NCBI GenBank assembly: GCA_017307755.1
Contig: JAFKGQ010000010.1
Span: forward strand, 62,001-126,000
Length of the DNA: 64,000 bases
Origin: Chitinophagaceae bacterium
GTDB lineage: Bacteria; Bacteroidota; Bacteroidia; Chitinophagales; Chitinophagaceae
Reading direction: 5' to 3'
The notes under the pieces were generated by a model. It made no database searches and was not told the origin of the DNA. It saw only the letters and a program-made list of their open reading frames with translations. This document shows, piece by piece, positions 16,964 through 24,558 of the stretch. Position 1 is the first letter of the stretch. Each line of letters starts with the position of its first letter. Made by a program: the position numbers and the translations under genes.

Positions 16964-18143
16964 AAATAGGATATTTTCTCAGCCAGAATTGATGAAGAAA
17001 AGGGCTGGTAAAAGAATACACATGGTTTTCCGTCTCTGTCAGATAGCCGTCATTCGTCAGTTGATCTACAAAATTCATGTAGTCCTCTGTTCGTTGATAC
17101 TTTTCCTGGATGGCCTTGTGGTATATTTCCCGTACGGTTATATTGCCATTATGAGCCGTATGAACAAGAATTTCATTTATAAAGGGGAAAGCCTCCACAT
17201 AATAACTTTTCAGTCTTTCCAGCCAATCTTCGAAATTCTTATCTTTTTTCAACACTCTTCGGAAGGCGATGTTTATCATTTCCAATTTGATCCGGGGTTG
17301 CTGGTCTACTTTGGCCATCGCATCCAACTCCTCTAACATCAATTGAATGTAATAAGGCAATAAATGTCGGATGGTGGTTTTAATGGCTTCTGTCACTTCG
17401 GCTGACAACTGGATGGTAACGCCATCTGTCAGTTGCAGGATCAGTTGGGAAGCCTCTGCGTCAGTCAGCGGTCCAGTATTGATAGGATGGAGATCATTGA
17501 TCAGCTTTGGTCTGTCAATACTTGTGACGACATGTTCGAGTCCTACGGAACCGGCAAATACGAGGGTAAACTGTTTGAAATTATCATCACTTCGTATCTC
17601 TCGTAGTGTATGAAGCAGGGCAACAGCCTCTTCCTGTAGACCTTTTTGATTCAATTTGTTAATAACCTCCGAAAATTCATCAAGAAAGATCACTGTATGA
17701 ACCTCTGCCTCTCTTAGTTGTGGTATGATCTCCCGTACTTCCTTTTCATAATTCAATTCCTTCTCACCGAATTTAATACCGGAGCGGGTGATTTCCTGGA
17801 TATTGTATTTCTTTCTGCAATTGGCAACGAAAGCCTTTGCTTTAGCAACAGGGCTTCTATCTATACATTGTAAGATCAGACTAAAAAGTCGTTGATAAAA
17901 TTCGTTTCCAGTTTTTACCCCTTCAATATTCTGGTAAATAGCCGCAAACCCCTCCGGGCAGTTTTCCGCCAGATCCTTCATGATAGAAGTCTTGCCCACC
18001 CGGCGGGGAGCTACAAAAAGAATATGATTGCCCTTTCTTACTTCCCTCCAAAACGTCTCATTGATGTACTCCCGCCTCAAATACCTTTTTCCAGTGGCTG
18101 CATCTCCCGTTATGGTATCCGGTGAAATCCAAGGCTTTTCCAT
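16956..18143 (-). CDS. AAA/archaeal-type P-loop ATPase
   Basis: A 395-aa protein with Walker A APRRVGKTS (45-53) and Walker B TVIFLDEFSEV (150-160), followed by LVFAGSVGLEHVV as sensor strand, a helical lid (about 225-300) and a C-terminal winged-helix-like region (about 320-395: FPFINEILVHTAHNGNITVREIYHKA, YLTETENHVYSFTSPFLHQFWLRKY). The order fits the STAND-like archaeal ATPase family (ATPase_2/MNS type) that often carries a DNA-binding or protein-binding winged helix. It is the first gene of the two-ATPase operon. Three near-palindromes spaced 28 bp and a promoter-like pair of boxes lie immediately upstream. It could repress its own operon, but that is inference. Confidence 0.8.
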   Translation of the reverse strand: MEKPWISPDTITGDAATGKRYLRREYINETFWREVRKGNHILFVAPRRVGKTSIMKDLAENCPEGFAAIYQNIEGVKTGNEFYQRLFSLILQCIDRSPVAKAKAFVANCRKKYNIQEITRSGIKFGEKELNYEKEVREIIPQLREAEVHTVIFLDEFSEVINKLNQKGLQEEAVALLHTLREIRSDDNFKQFTLVFAGSVGLEHVVTSIDRPKLINDLHPINTGPLTDAEASQLILQLTDGVTIQLSAEVTEAIKTTIRHLLPYYIQLMLEELDAMAKVDQQPRIKLEMINIAFRRVLKKDKNFEDWLERLKSYYVEAFPFINEILVHTAHNGNITVREIYHKAIQEKYQRTEDYMNFVDQLTNDGYLTETENHVYSFTSPFLHQFWLRKYPIYA

Positions 18144-18146
18144 TCT

Positions 18147-18230
18147 GCAACAGTTTTATTGCATCAAAAATAATGCAATAATTTTATTGCGAAAAATATT
18201 TTGCAACAGGTTTATTGCGAAATTAACATC
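18147..18230. repeat. three 28-bp tandem units with 16-bp near-palindromes
   Basis: GCAACAGTTTTATTGC (18147-18162), GCAATAATTTTATTGC (18175-18190) and GCAACAGGTTTATTGC (18203-18218) start exactly 28 bases apart. Each is an imperfect palindrome with half-sites GCAA(T/C) and (A/T)TTGC, followed by a 12-base AT-rich spacer. The array covers the promoter of the ATPase operon and runs into the last codons of the upstream membrane protein gene, whose TAA stop is within the third unit. This looks like an operator array. Confidence 0.85.
18165..18195 (-). promoter_or_regulatory. promoter of the two-ATPase operon
   Basis: On the minus strand TTTT (18192-18195), a 19-base spacer and TATTTTTG (18165-18172) match TTTG-N19-TAnnTTTG well. 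A start about 5-7 bases downstream leaves a short leader of about 15 bases before the ATG at 18143. The middle near-palindrome sits between the two boxes and the first one overlaps the predicted start, so a bound protein would block transcription. Confidence 0.6.
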
Positions 18231-19189
18231 AACAACTCTTCCGGTCTATCCACCGCAAACAACAATACCCTCGCGTTCCGCCGGATACCGAACATACGTA
18301 CCACCGTCATCGGCTGACGTAACCTAATGCACATCGTATGACCTTCCAACACGCCGAATAAAGCCAGCTTCAAGACCCCATCCCCCCGCACCGTCCGGGT
18401 AGTAAGCGTGACCTCTTCAATATCATCTATCCGGACACAGACATCCGCCGCCAACCCATTGCGGAGATATAGCATGCCATCCACCACCCGAATAGGCCTG
18501 GCCTTCATAGCCCGCATGTGTGCGTACAGTTGTAATAAAGTATACATGCTCAATCCCGTGAGAATCCAGGCCGTCATAGGACTCCAATGGGCGATCAGGA
18601 AATGCAACCCCACGCCCTCAGCGATCATCGCCATCATAAAAACACCCAACACCGGCAGCGCTCCACTCGCACGGGCGTAAGAAAACCCATCCTTCGTCCG
18701 TCTGGCTGCAAAAGCATAATAAAATACGGCGATCTCGGACCCAAGGATATCCCCCACCCGTTGGTTGCCTGCAACAGCCGACATAACATACCGCGCCTGC
18801 GTCAAAACATCCGAAGCCCCACCCTTTGTCTGTCTCCGTACCTGGCGGATCTTCCAGACCACAGCAGCGATCACGACCGTTTCTACAACAGGTGAGATCC
18901 AGGTCCTGATGCCATGGAGCAATGGGTTGCGATGGCCCAGCAGCAAGCCCGCCGCCAAAGCTCCTACTGTAAAGACCCGGATCACAGAAACCCTGGACAT
19001 GCCTGTCTTTCTGATCACCAGAAAATAAAGCAATGGCGCCGTCACCGTCAGGTCCAGGGCGACTGCAGTAGAAATGCGGGATATGTTTAATGCGAACAAG
19101 GGGCTGAAGACGATAATGGTGCAGGTGATGAATACCAGCAACGGCAGTCCGAGCGCGAGGGTCCAATTGGGGCGGGGGGAGATTGTCAT
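18212..19189 (-). CDS. multi-pass membrane protein of unknown function
   Basis: A 325-aa protein with about six or seven membrane helices: 11-33, 42-58, 70-84, 95-115, and a later cluster at about 180-230. A soluble basic C-terminal domain of about 95 residues follows, with beta pattern RPIRVVDGMLYLRNGLAADV, DIEEVTLTTR, VLKLALFGV and a final VLLFAVDRPEELLMLISQ. This tail resembles a membrane-associated PH-like domain, as seen in other small bacterial membrane proteins, but I do not recognise the family. The final codons and TAA stop overlap the third unit of the 28-bp repeat array. The DUF695 gene lies 18 bases upstream on the same strand and may be in one unit with it. Confidence 0.6.
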   Translation of the reverse strand: MTISPRPNWTLALGLPLLVFITCTIIVFSPLFALNISRISTAVALDLTVTAPLLYFLVIRKTGMSRVSVIRVFTVGALAAGLLLGHRNPLLHGIRTWISPVVETVVIAAVVWKIRQVRRQTKGGASDVLTQARYVMSAVAGNQRVGDILGSEIAVFYYAFAARRTKDGFSYARASGALPVLGVFMMAMIAEGVGLHFLIAHWSPMTAWILTGLSMYTLLQLYAHMRAMKARPIRVVDGMLYLRNGLAADVCVRIDDIEEVTLTTRTVRGDGVLKLALFGVLEGHTMCIRLRQPMTVVRMFGIRRNARVLLFAVDRPEELLMLISQ

Positions 19190-19207
19190 TGAACAGGGTT
19201 TTAGACG

Positions 19208-19678
19208 TCATTGCTTCACAAAGCCCGACACAGCCGTCCATGCGCTGTCCATCTGAATGCCGAAAATTATTTGTCTTTCTTTCTGAATCTTGCCGCAGAA
19301 ATTGGCAACCTCTTCTTGCGTCAACTTCGGATTGTCGATATAGATCATAATATCCCTCGCTCCATTGCGTGTCACTCTTGCCACAAAATGAACAGTGTGC
19401 TTCTGCTTCAGGAAAGCTTCGATATCTTCCTGTATCTGGTTCAATCTTTCTGCCTCGTCATCCAAAGGGTGGCCATTGTCATTCTTTTCAATGACTTCCA
19501 ATTCAATACCCACAAAAAAGGGGTAAAAAGCCTTATTGGGATAATTATCATACGCTTTATTAACAGTGGCAAGGGCAAGCCCTTCAGGCATGTTTACTTT
19601 GAGAAGGGTATAGCTTTCGCCGGGAAAGATAGGTTCCTGCGGTTGAGCAGGCCCAAATAGCTTTTTGAAAAAATTCAT
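19208..19678 (-). CDS. DUF695 domain protein
   Basis: A 156-aa soluble protein with the DUF695 pattern: an N-terminal MPEGLALATVNKAYDNYPNK stretch, YPFFVGIELEV, a glutamate-rich helix LDDEAERLNQIQEDIEAFL, then VHFVARVTRNGARDIMIYID and a C-terminal helix. The function of the family is not known. An AAATTTTG box ends exactly four bases before the ATG, which suggests its own start of transcription. It may be cotranscribed with the downstream membrane protein gene. Confidence 0.65.
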   Translation of the reverse strand: MNFFKKLFGPAQPQEPIFPGESYTLLKVNMPEGLALATVNKAYDNYPNKAFYPFFVGIELEVIEKNDNGHPLDDEAERLNQIQEDIEAFLKQKHTVHFVARVTRNGARDIMIYIDNPKLTQEEVANFCGKIQKERQIIFGIQMDSAWTAVSGFVKQ

Positions 19679-19722
19679 CGATCAAAATTTGGATGCCACG
19701 AAAGATAATGTTTTTAATCCAG

Positions 19723-22089
19723 TTACTCCGTGCGGAGGCTCTCCACCGGATTCCTCAGCACCGCCCGCACCACCCTCAATCCTGTAACCGACAAGGTAAT
19801 CCCTCCCAACAGCACCAACGGCAGCCCAAACAGGTCCAGCGTCAGCGAAGTATGATACGCATAAGAAGACAACCATTTATACAATCCCCACCCTGCCAGC
19901 GGCAACGCCACCAGCGCAGCACAGCCCATCAGTATAAAAAACTCCCGGGTCAGCAGCAGCACCAATCCTCTGCCCGAAGCCCCCAGGACCTTGCGGATGC
20001 CGATCTCCCGTGTCCGTCGCACCGTGATCAGTGATACAAGCCCGTACAGACCCAGACAGGAGATAAAGATAGCCAGTAGGGTAAACCCGTTGAACAAGGT
20101 CATGGTCAGCCGGTCATTCTTGTACTGCGCGTCAAAAGATTCATCCAGGTAGAAATAGTCAAAAGCATCCGAAGGAAAGTGACTACTCCAGAGCGCTTTC
20201 AACCGTGGCAGCACAGACGGAGGCGCCTTTGCGAGTACAGCCCAGCCCGGCTCGGAACTGTCCTTAAAGACCATTACCGCCGGCTCGATGATATTGTGGA
20301 GGGATTTAAAAAAGAAATCTTTTGTCACCCCTATAACCTTTCCTTTCCGGCCAACACCCTCGACGGATTGCCCCAGGCCGGATCCCCAACGCATGGCCCT
20401 TACAAAAGCTTCGTTGACGATAAAACCCTCACTCCTGTCCGTGCGCATGCTGTCCGAAAAATTGCGGCCTTCCGCCATCTTGATATGCAGCAAAGGCACA
20501 AGTTGTGGATCGATGAAGAAGTAATTACATAAGATCTCTTTTTTCTTGCCGCCGGAATGCACGGTCGTACTACCCATAAATACACCACCCACCGGGATAC
20601 CACTGCCCACCGACACCCCTTGCACACCAGACACCTGCCCTACCGCCCGGCTGAAGGCGACCATATGCCGGGTGGAAACGGAATCCCTCGGGATACTGAG
20701 ACTGATCACCTGCCGCCTATCCGCCCCCAGGTCCCTGTACAATACGTAACGCATTTGCCGGTGGATCACCAACGTACCCATCAGCATGATCAGGGCAATG
20801 ATAAATTGCACCACCGTCAGCACCTTGCGCAGCCCGATACCTCGTCCCCGGACGGTCAACCCCTTTAGTACCCGGATAGGCTGGAACCCCGACAGTACAA
20901 AGGCGGGCCAGGCGCCGGCCAGGATGGCCGTCACAGGGAATAACAGGGCCAGCAAAAGCACACTGTTCCCATCCGCCAACGAAATATGCGCGTCGAGCAG
21001 CCTGTCAAAAAAGGGTATCGTCGCTTCCGCCATCCCGATCGCCAGGAGCCAGGCGATGGACATCAGAAAGAACGACTCGCCCATGAATTGGCCGATCAAC
21101 TGCACAGGCTTTGCACCGGCAACTTTCCTGATGGCGACTTCCCTGGCCCGCTCCTCCGCCCGGGCAGTAGACAGGTTGATATAGTTAAGTAAGGCCACCA
21201 GCAAAATAAATACCGCCAGCGCCGAAAAAATAGTGTCAAAGAGCCGGTTGCCTTTTGGCGTATCGGCGATTCTCCCCTTGCTGAAATGTACGTCGGACAA
21301 AAGTTCCGAACGTAGGACCACATGATATTGCGGGGCGCCCTGTTTGTCCAGTTCAGGCTGTATATACATGGCGGATGCCTTGGTCAGGTATCTGTCCAGG
21401 GCCGGCAGATCCGGCTTATTGTTAAAAAGGACAAACGTAAAGACCTCGAAGTCATCCTCCATCCAGGAGGTAGCTGCCTGATAATTCTTCCATAACAGAG
21501 CGTCGATGGTTATATCCGAATTAGCCGGCCTGTCCGCTATGACCGCCGTCACCTTATAGGTTTTTCTGTTACAGATCAACGTGCGGCCCAAAAAAGTTTT
21601 GACATCCCCAAAATATTTCCTGGCCGTGCTCCTGGTAAGGACAATGGAATTGGGTTCGGTAAGAGCGCCGCCTGGCGTACCTTCCAAAAAAGAAAAGAAA
21701 AAGATAGAAAAGACGGATGGCTCAGAGTAGACGAAGTGTTCCTCTTTAAAGAGAGTCGTTCCTTGCCTGACCGTCACTTCCGCCGGCTCGATACGGGTGG
21801 CCGCTTTGAGCAACGGGCAGTCCCGTAATAATGTCGCGGCCAGGGGAACATTTGAGGTGGCAAAGGCCAGGTCCGTCTCCGGCGAATGGAAAACAGCCGT
21901 CACCCGTGCGATACGGTCCGCCCGGGGATGATAATTGTCAAAACTCTCCTGGTAATGCACATAACCGTATATCAGCAGACAGGCGGCAATCCCCGTGGAA
22001 AGACCCAGGATATTGATCAGGGAAAAACGCTTATGACGCAACAGGTGGCGCACAGCCATCCGGAGGTAGTTGGTAGAAGTAATGATCAT
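19723..22089 (-). CDS. MacB/FtsX-type ABC transporter permease
   Basis: A 788-aa inner-membrane permease with a first helix at about 19-40 (RHKRFSLINILGLSTGIAAC), a periplasmic MacB_PCD domain (about 45-250), a three-helix FtsX block (about 280-420), a second periplasmic domain (about 440-650) and a second FtsX block with VRRTREIGIRKVLGAS. The C terminus is NPVESLRTE, a family signature shared with the permease at 58714. Such duplicated permeases pair with a separate LolD-like ATPase, which is not encoded here. Substrates are unknown; some members export antimicrobial compounds or work in lipoprotein transport. Confidence 0.88.
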   Translation of the reverse strand: MIITSTNYLRMAVRHLLRHKRFSLINILGLSTGIAACLLIYGYVHYQESFDNYHPRADRIARVTAVFHSPETDLAFATSNVPLAATLLRDCPLLKAATRIEPAEVTVRQGTTLFKEEHFVYSEPSVFSIFFFSFLEGTPGGALTEPNSIVLTRSTARKYFGDVKTFLGRTLICNRKTYKVTAVIADRPANSDITIDALLWKNYQAATSWMEDDFEVFTFVLFNNKPDLPALDRYLTKASAMYIQPELDKQGAPQYHVVLRSELLSDVHFSKGRIADTPKGNRLFDTIFSALAVFILLVALLNYINLSTARAEERAREVAIRKVAGAKPVQLIGQFMGESFFLMSIAWLLAIGMAEATIPFFDRLLDAHISLADGNSVLLLALLFPVTAILAGAWPAFVLSGFQPIRVLKGLTVRGRGIGLRKVLTVVQFIIALIMLMGTLVIHRQMRYVLYRDLGADRRQVISLSIPRDSVSTRHMVAFSRAVGQVSGVQGVSVGSGIPVGGVFMGSTTVHSGGKKKEILCNYFFIDPQLVPLLHIKMAEGRNFSDSMRTDRSEGFIVNEAFVRAMRWGSGLGQSVEGVGRKGKVIGVTKDFFFKSLHNIIEPAVMVFKDSSEPGWAVLAKAPPSVLPRLKALWSSHFPSDAFDYFYLDESFDAQYKNDRLTMTLFNGFTLLAIFISCLGLYGLVSLITVRRTREIGIRKVLGASGRGLVLLLTREFFILMGCAALVALPLAGWGLYKWLSSYAYHTSLTLDLFGLPLVLLGGITLSVTGLRVVRAVLRNPVESLRTE

Positions 22090-22274
22090 ACCCCCAAGAA
22101 ATGCAAAATCTCCCTCGGAGGGAAGCCTGGCAAAGGGGCTTTAAGAGTACTTTAACAGGCTAAATTACCCCTCCACAACACATTATAAAATATTAACATG
22201 CAAAAACCAGCTGGCCGGCCAAGATTTATCTAAAAAATGACGTTAAAATAATGGCTATAAACTAAAAAATGTCC

Positions 22275-22282
22275 CATCTTTG
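22275..22282 (+). promoter_or_regulatory. probable promoter of the arginine operon
   Basis: CATCTTTG followed by CACCG resembles the strong Bacteroidota -7 region TAnnTTTGCACC, with one mismatch. No good -33 box is seen 19 bases upstream. Transcription from about 22287 would give a leader of about 290 nt before the first gene. Confidence 0.4.
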
Positions 22283-22323
22283 CACCGTAAAAATCATTTT
22301 TACACAATCTCATCTGTTCTGAA

Positions 22324-22452
22324 ATGAAAAAAAACTCACCCATATCACACTCTCTGGTGATATTGCACGCCTTCAATAAGCGTGGGTTTTTTGCTGCGGC
22401 CCTGTGCTCAGTTTTTTCCGTTCGCCCTGTTCCCTTTTGGGTGCGACGTTGA
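22324..22452 (+). CDS. candidate 42-aa leader peptide of the arginine operon
   Basis: A short frame (ATG 22324, TGA 22450-22452) inside the leader of the arg operon. The peptide begins MKKNSPISHSLVILHAFNKR and ends VRPVPFWVRR, so four of its arginines are in the C-terminal half, including a final Arg-Arg pair before the stop codon. Clustered codons for the end-product amino acid are what a ribosome-mediated attenuator would use. A hairpin followed by six T lies within the reading frame rather than after it, which does not fit the simplest trp-like model. Support is from position and composition only. Confidence 0.3.
   Translation: MKKNSPISHSLVILHAFNKRGFFAAALCSVFSVRPVPFWVRR
22343..22392 (+). 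promoter_or_regulatory. attenuator-like hairpins in the arg leader
   Basis: Two adjacent hairpins: TATCAC/GTGATA (22343-22348 with 22357-22362) and CACGC/GCGTG (22366-22370 with 22380-22384). The second is followed by GGTTTTTT and looks like a short intrinsic terminator about 190 bases before the first arg gene. The stem is only five base pairs, so its strength is uncertain. The remaining leader (22090-22270 and 22453-22578) shows no gene. Confidence 0.4.
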
Positions 22453-22578
22453 TACTTATTCTTCCATAGCGACCCCTGATATAGAGGCACTATTTCTACC
22501 CCTTGCGGCGGTTGATCTTTCAGTTAATCCCGTTTCAGCAATGGAGCATCATTTTTCATCTCAAGAGTACACTTCAAA

Positions 22579-23340
22579 ATGGAACAACAGAACTTTAAAA
22601 TATTAATAGCTGATCATACCCACCAGGATTTCGCAAAGATCATCTGCGACGAAATGGAGTCCTCCGCAAAAGCGAGGGGTACCGGTATTGCAAAAAGAAG
22701 CCCCGACTATATCCAGCAAAAAATGCGGGAAGGCAAGGCGGTGATCGCCTTTACCCAGGACGGCGTCTGGGCAGGTTTCTGCTATATCGAAACCTGGAGC
22801 CATGGGGAATACGTAGCCAATTCCGGGCTTATCGTATCTCCCAACTTCCGTAAGAGCGGGCTGGCCAAACAGATCAAAAAGAAGATCTTCGAGCTCAGCC
22901 GCAAGACCTATCCCGACGCGAAGATCTTTGGACTTACCACGGGCCTGGCCGTCATGAAGATCAACTCCGAACTGGGTTATGAGCCTGTCACCTACTCCGA
23001 GCTTACCCAGGACGAGAACTTCTGGGCCGGCTGTAAAAGCTGTGTTAACTACGAGATCCTTATGAGCAAGGAGAGGAAGAACTGTATGTGTACCGCCATG
23101 CTCTACGACCCCAAGGATCATTACGAGCCGGAGGAAACCCAACAGGATTTTACAAAACATTCCAAGCTGTACGAACGCTTTATGCGGATCAAACAGTGGA
23201 AGCTGCTGGCGCCTTTCCTGAAACATCATGAGCCAAACAGCAACACCAGCAAAGCCGGTAACAACAACGGCAAGACTGGCGGCAGCCCTGAAAATGCCAA
23301 ACGCCATCGCAGCCTGTTTCATACATTCTTCAATCTTTAA
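22579..23340 (+). CDS. GNAT-family acyltransferase, first gene of the arg operon (probable ArgA role)
   Basis: A 253-aa GNAT-fold protein with acetyl-CoA binding region SGLIVSPNFRKSGLAKQIKK (about 82-101). By position it is the best candidate for the first step of arginine synthesis, the N-acylation of glutamate; no other argA or argJ is nearby. The region after the GNAT core has Cys152-x2-Cys155 and Cys169-x-Cys171, a possible metal-binding knuckle, and a disordered Asn/Gly/Ser-rich tail (SNTSKAGNNNGKTGGSPENA). Whether the donor is acetyl-CoA or succinyl-CoA cannot be seen; some Bacteroidota use succinylated intermediates. argG follows after 21 bases. Confidence 0.75.
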   Translation: MEQQNFKILIADHTHQDFAKIICDEMESSAKARGTGIAKRSPDYIQQKMREGKAVIAFTQDGVWAGFCYIETWSHGEYVANSGLIVSPNFRKSGLAKQIKKKIFELSRKTYPDAKIFGLTTGLAVMKINSELGYEPVTYSELTQDENFWAGCKSCVNYEILMSKERKNCMCTAMLYDPKDHYEPEETQQDFTKHSKLYERFMRIKQWKLLAPFLKHHEPNSNTSKAGNNNGKTGGSPENAKRHRSLFHTFFNL

Positions 23341-23361
23341 CATATTCATTTCCATCATATC

Positions 23362-24558
23362 ATGAACAATAAAGTTGTATTAGCTTACAGCGGCGGTCTG
23401 GACACCACCTATTGCGCGATCTACCTGCAGAAAATAAAAGGCCTGGAGATACATGCCCTCACCGTCAACACGGGTGGGTTCAGCGATAAAGAGATCGAAC
23501 AGATAGCTGCCAGGGCAAAAAGCCTGGGCGTCGCCTCCTTTGAATGCGTGGATGTGACAAAAGCCTATTACGACAGCTGTATTAAATATCTCATCTACGG
23601 AAATATTTTAAAGAATGCCACCTATCCCCTGAGCGTAAGTGCCGAGCGGATGGTGCAGGCCATCGCCGTGGCAGAGCACGTAAAAAAGACCGGCGCCTCC
23701 TATGTAGCCCATGGAAGCACAGGCGCGGGCAACGACCAGGTACGCTTTGACATGGTGTTCCAAAGCATGCTCCCCGGCGTGGAGATCATCACTCCTATCC
23801 GCGATCTGCGGCTCAGCCGGGAAGAAGAGATCGATTTCCTCAAACAGAATGGCGTGGAGATGAACGCCGAGAAGGCAAAATACAGCATCAATAAAGGTCT
23901 TTGGGGCACTTCTGTAGGCGGGAAAGAGACGCTGACCTCCAGGGAATACCTCCCGGAAGAAGCCTGGCCGACCCAGGTGACGGAGACAGGGACAAAAAAG
24001 TTAGAGCTCGAATTCGAAAAAGGCCAGTTGGTGTCCGTAGACGGAAAAAGATTCAGCCACCCCGTGGAAGCCATCCAATACCTCCAGGCCATCGCACAGC
24101 CTTATGGCGTAGGAAGGGATATCCACGTAGGCGATACCATCATCGGGATCAAGGGACGTGTAGGCTTCGAGGCCGCAGCCCCTCTTATCATCATCAAAGC
24201 GCACCACCTGCTGGAAAAACATACGCTTACCAAATGGCAGCTGTATTGGAAGGACCAGCTGAGCACCTGGTATGGCAACTGGCTGCATGAAGGCCAGATG
24301 CTGGACCCGACCATGCGTAATATCGAGAAGTTCCTGGAAGATACCCAGACCACCGTCACAGGTAAGGCCTTTGTCACCCTCCAACCCTATCGCTACACCG
24401 TCACGGGCATCGAGAGTCCGCATGACCTGATGAGCAGCAAGTTCGGCAGCTATGGCGAAATGAATAAAGGCTGGTCCGGCGACGACGTAAAAGGCTTTGC
24501 CAAGATCTTCGGCAACCAGACGGCCATCTACCACAAAGTAAACGAGGCGGCACAATGA
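23362..24558 (+). CDS. argG: argininosuccinate synthase
   Basis: Joins citrulline and aspartate with ATP to form argininosuccinate. The 398-aa product starts MNNKVVLAYSGGLDTTYCAI, carrying the PP-loop SGGLDT, followed by a conserved ATP/citrulline region (AHGSTGAGNDQVRF) and YSINKGLWGTSVGG. This is the standard cytoplasmic tetrameric enzyme. The ATG start is set by the conserved N terminus. Its TGA overlaps the argC ATG (ATGA), so the two are translationally coupled. Confidence 0.95.
   Translation: MNNKVVLAYSGGLDTTYCAIYLQKIKGLEIHALTVNTGGFSDKEIEQIAARAKSLGVASFECVDVTKAYYDSCIKYLIYGNILKNATYPLSVSAERMVQAIAVAEHVKKTGASYVAHGSTGAGNDQVRFDMVFQSMLPGVEIITPIRDLRLSREEEIDFLKQNGVEMNAEKAKYSINKGLWGTSVGGKETLTSREYLPEEAWPTQVTETGTKKLELEFEKGQLVSVDGKRFSHPVEAIQYLQAIAQPYGVGRDIHVGDTIIGIKGRVGFEAAAPLIIIKAHHLLEKHTLTKWQLYWKDQLSTWYGNWLHEGQMLDPTMRNIEKFLEDTQTTVTGKAFVTLQPYRYTVTGIESPHDLMSSKFGSYGEMNKGWSGDDVKGFAKIFGNQTAIYHKVNEAAQ

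Noticed and set aside
18147..18230. A very short CRISPR array
   Set aside because: Units are 28 bp in total with 12-bp AT-rich spacers, too short for CRISPR spacers, and they sit over a promoter with no cas genes nearby.
22603..23358. A 251-codon minus-strand frame
   Set aside because: Antisense to the first gene of the arg operon, which has a GNAT acetyl-CoA loop.
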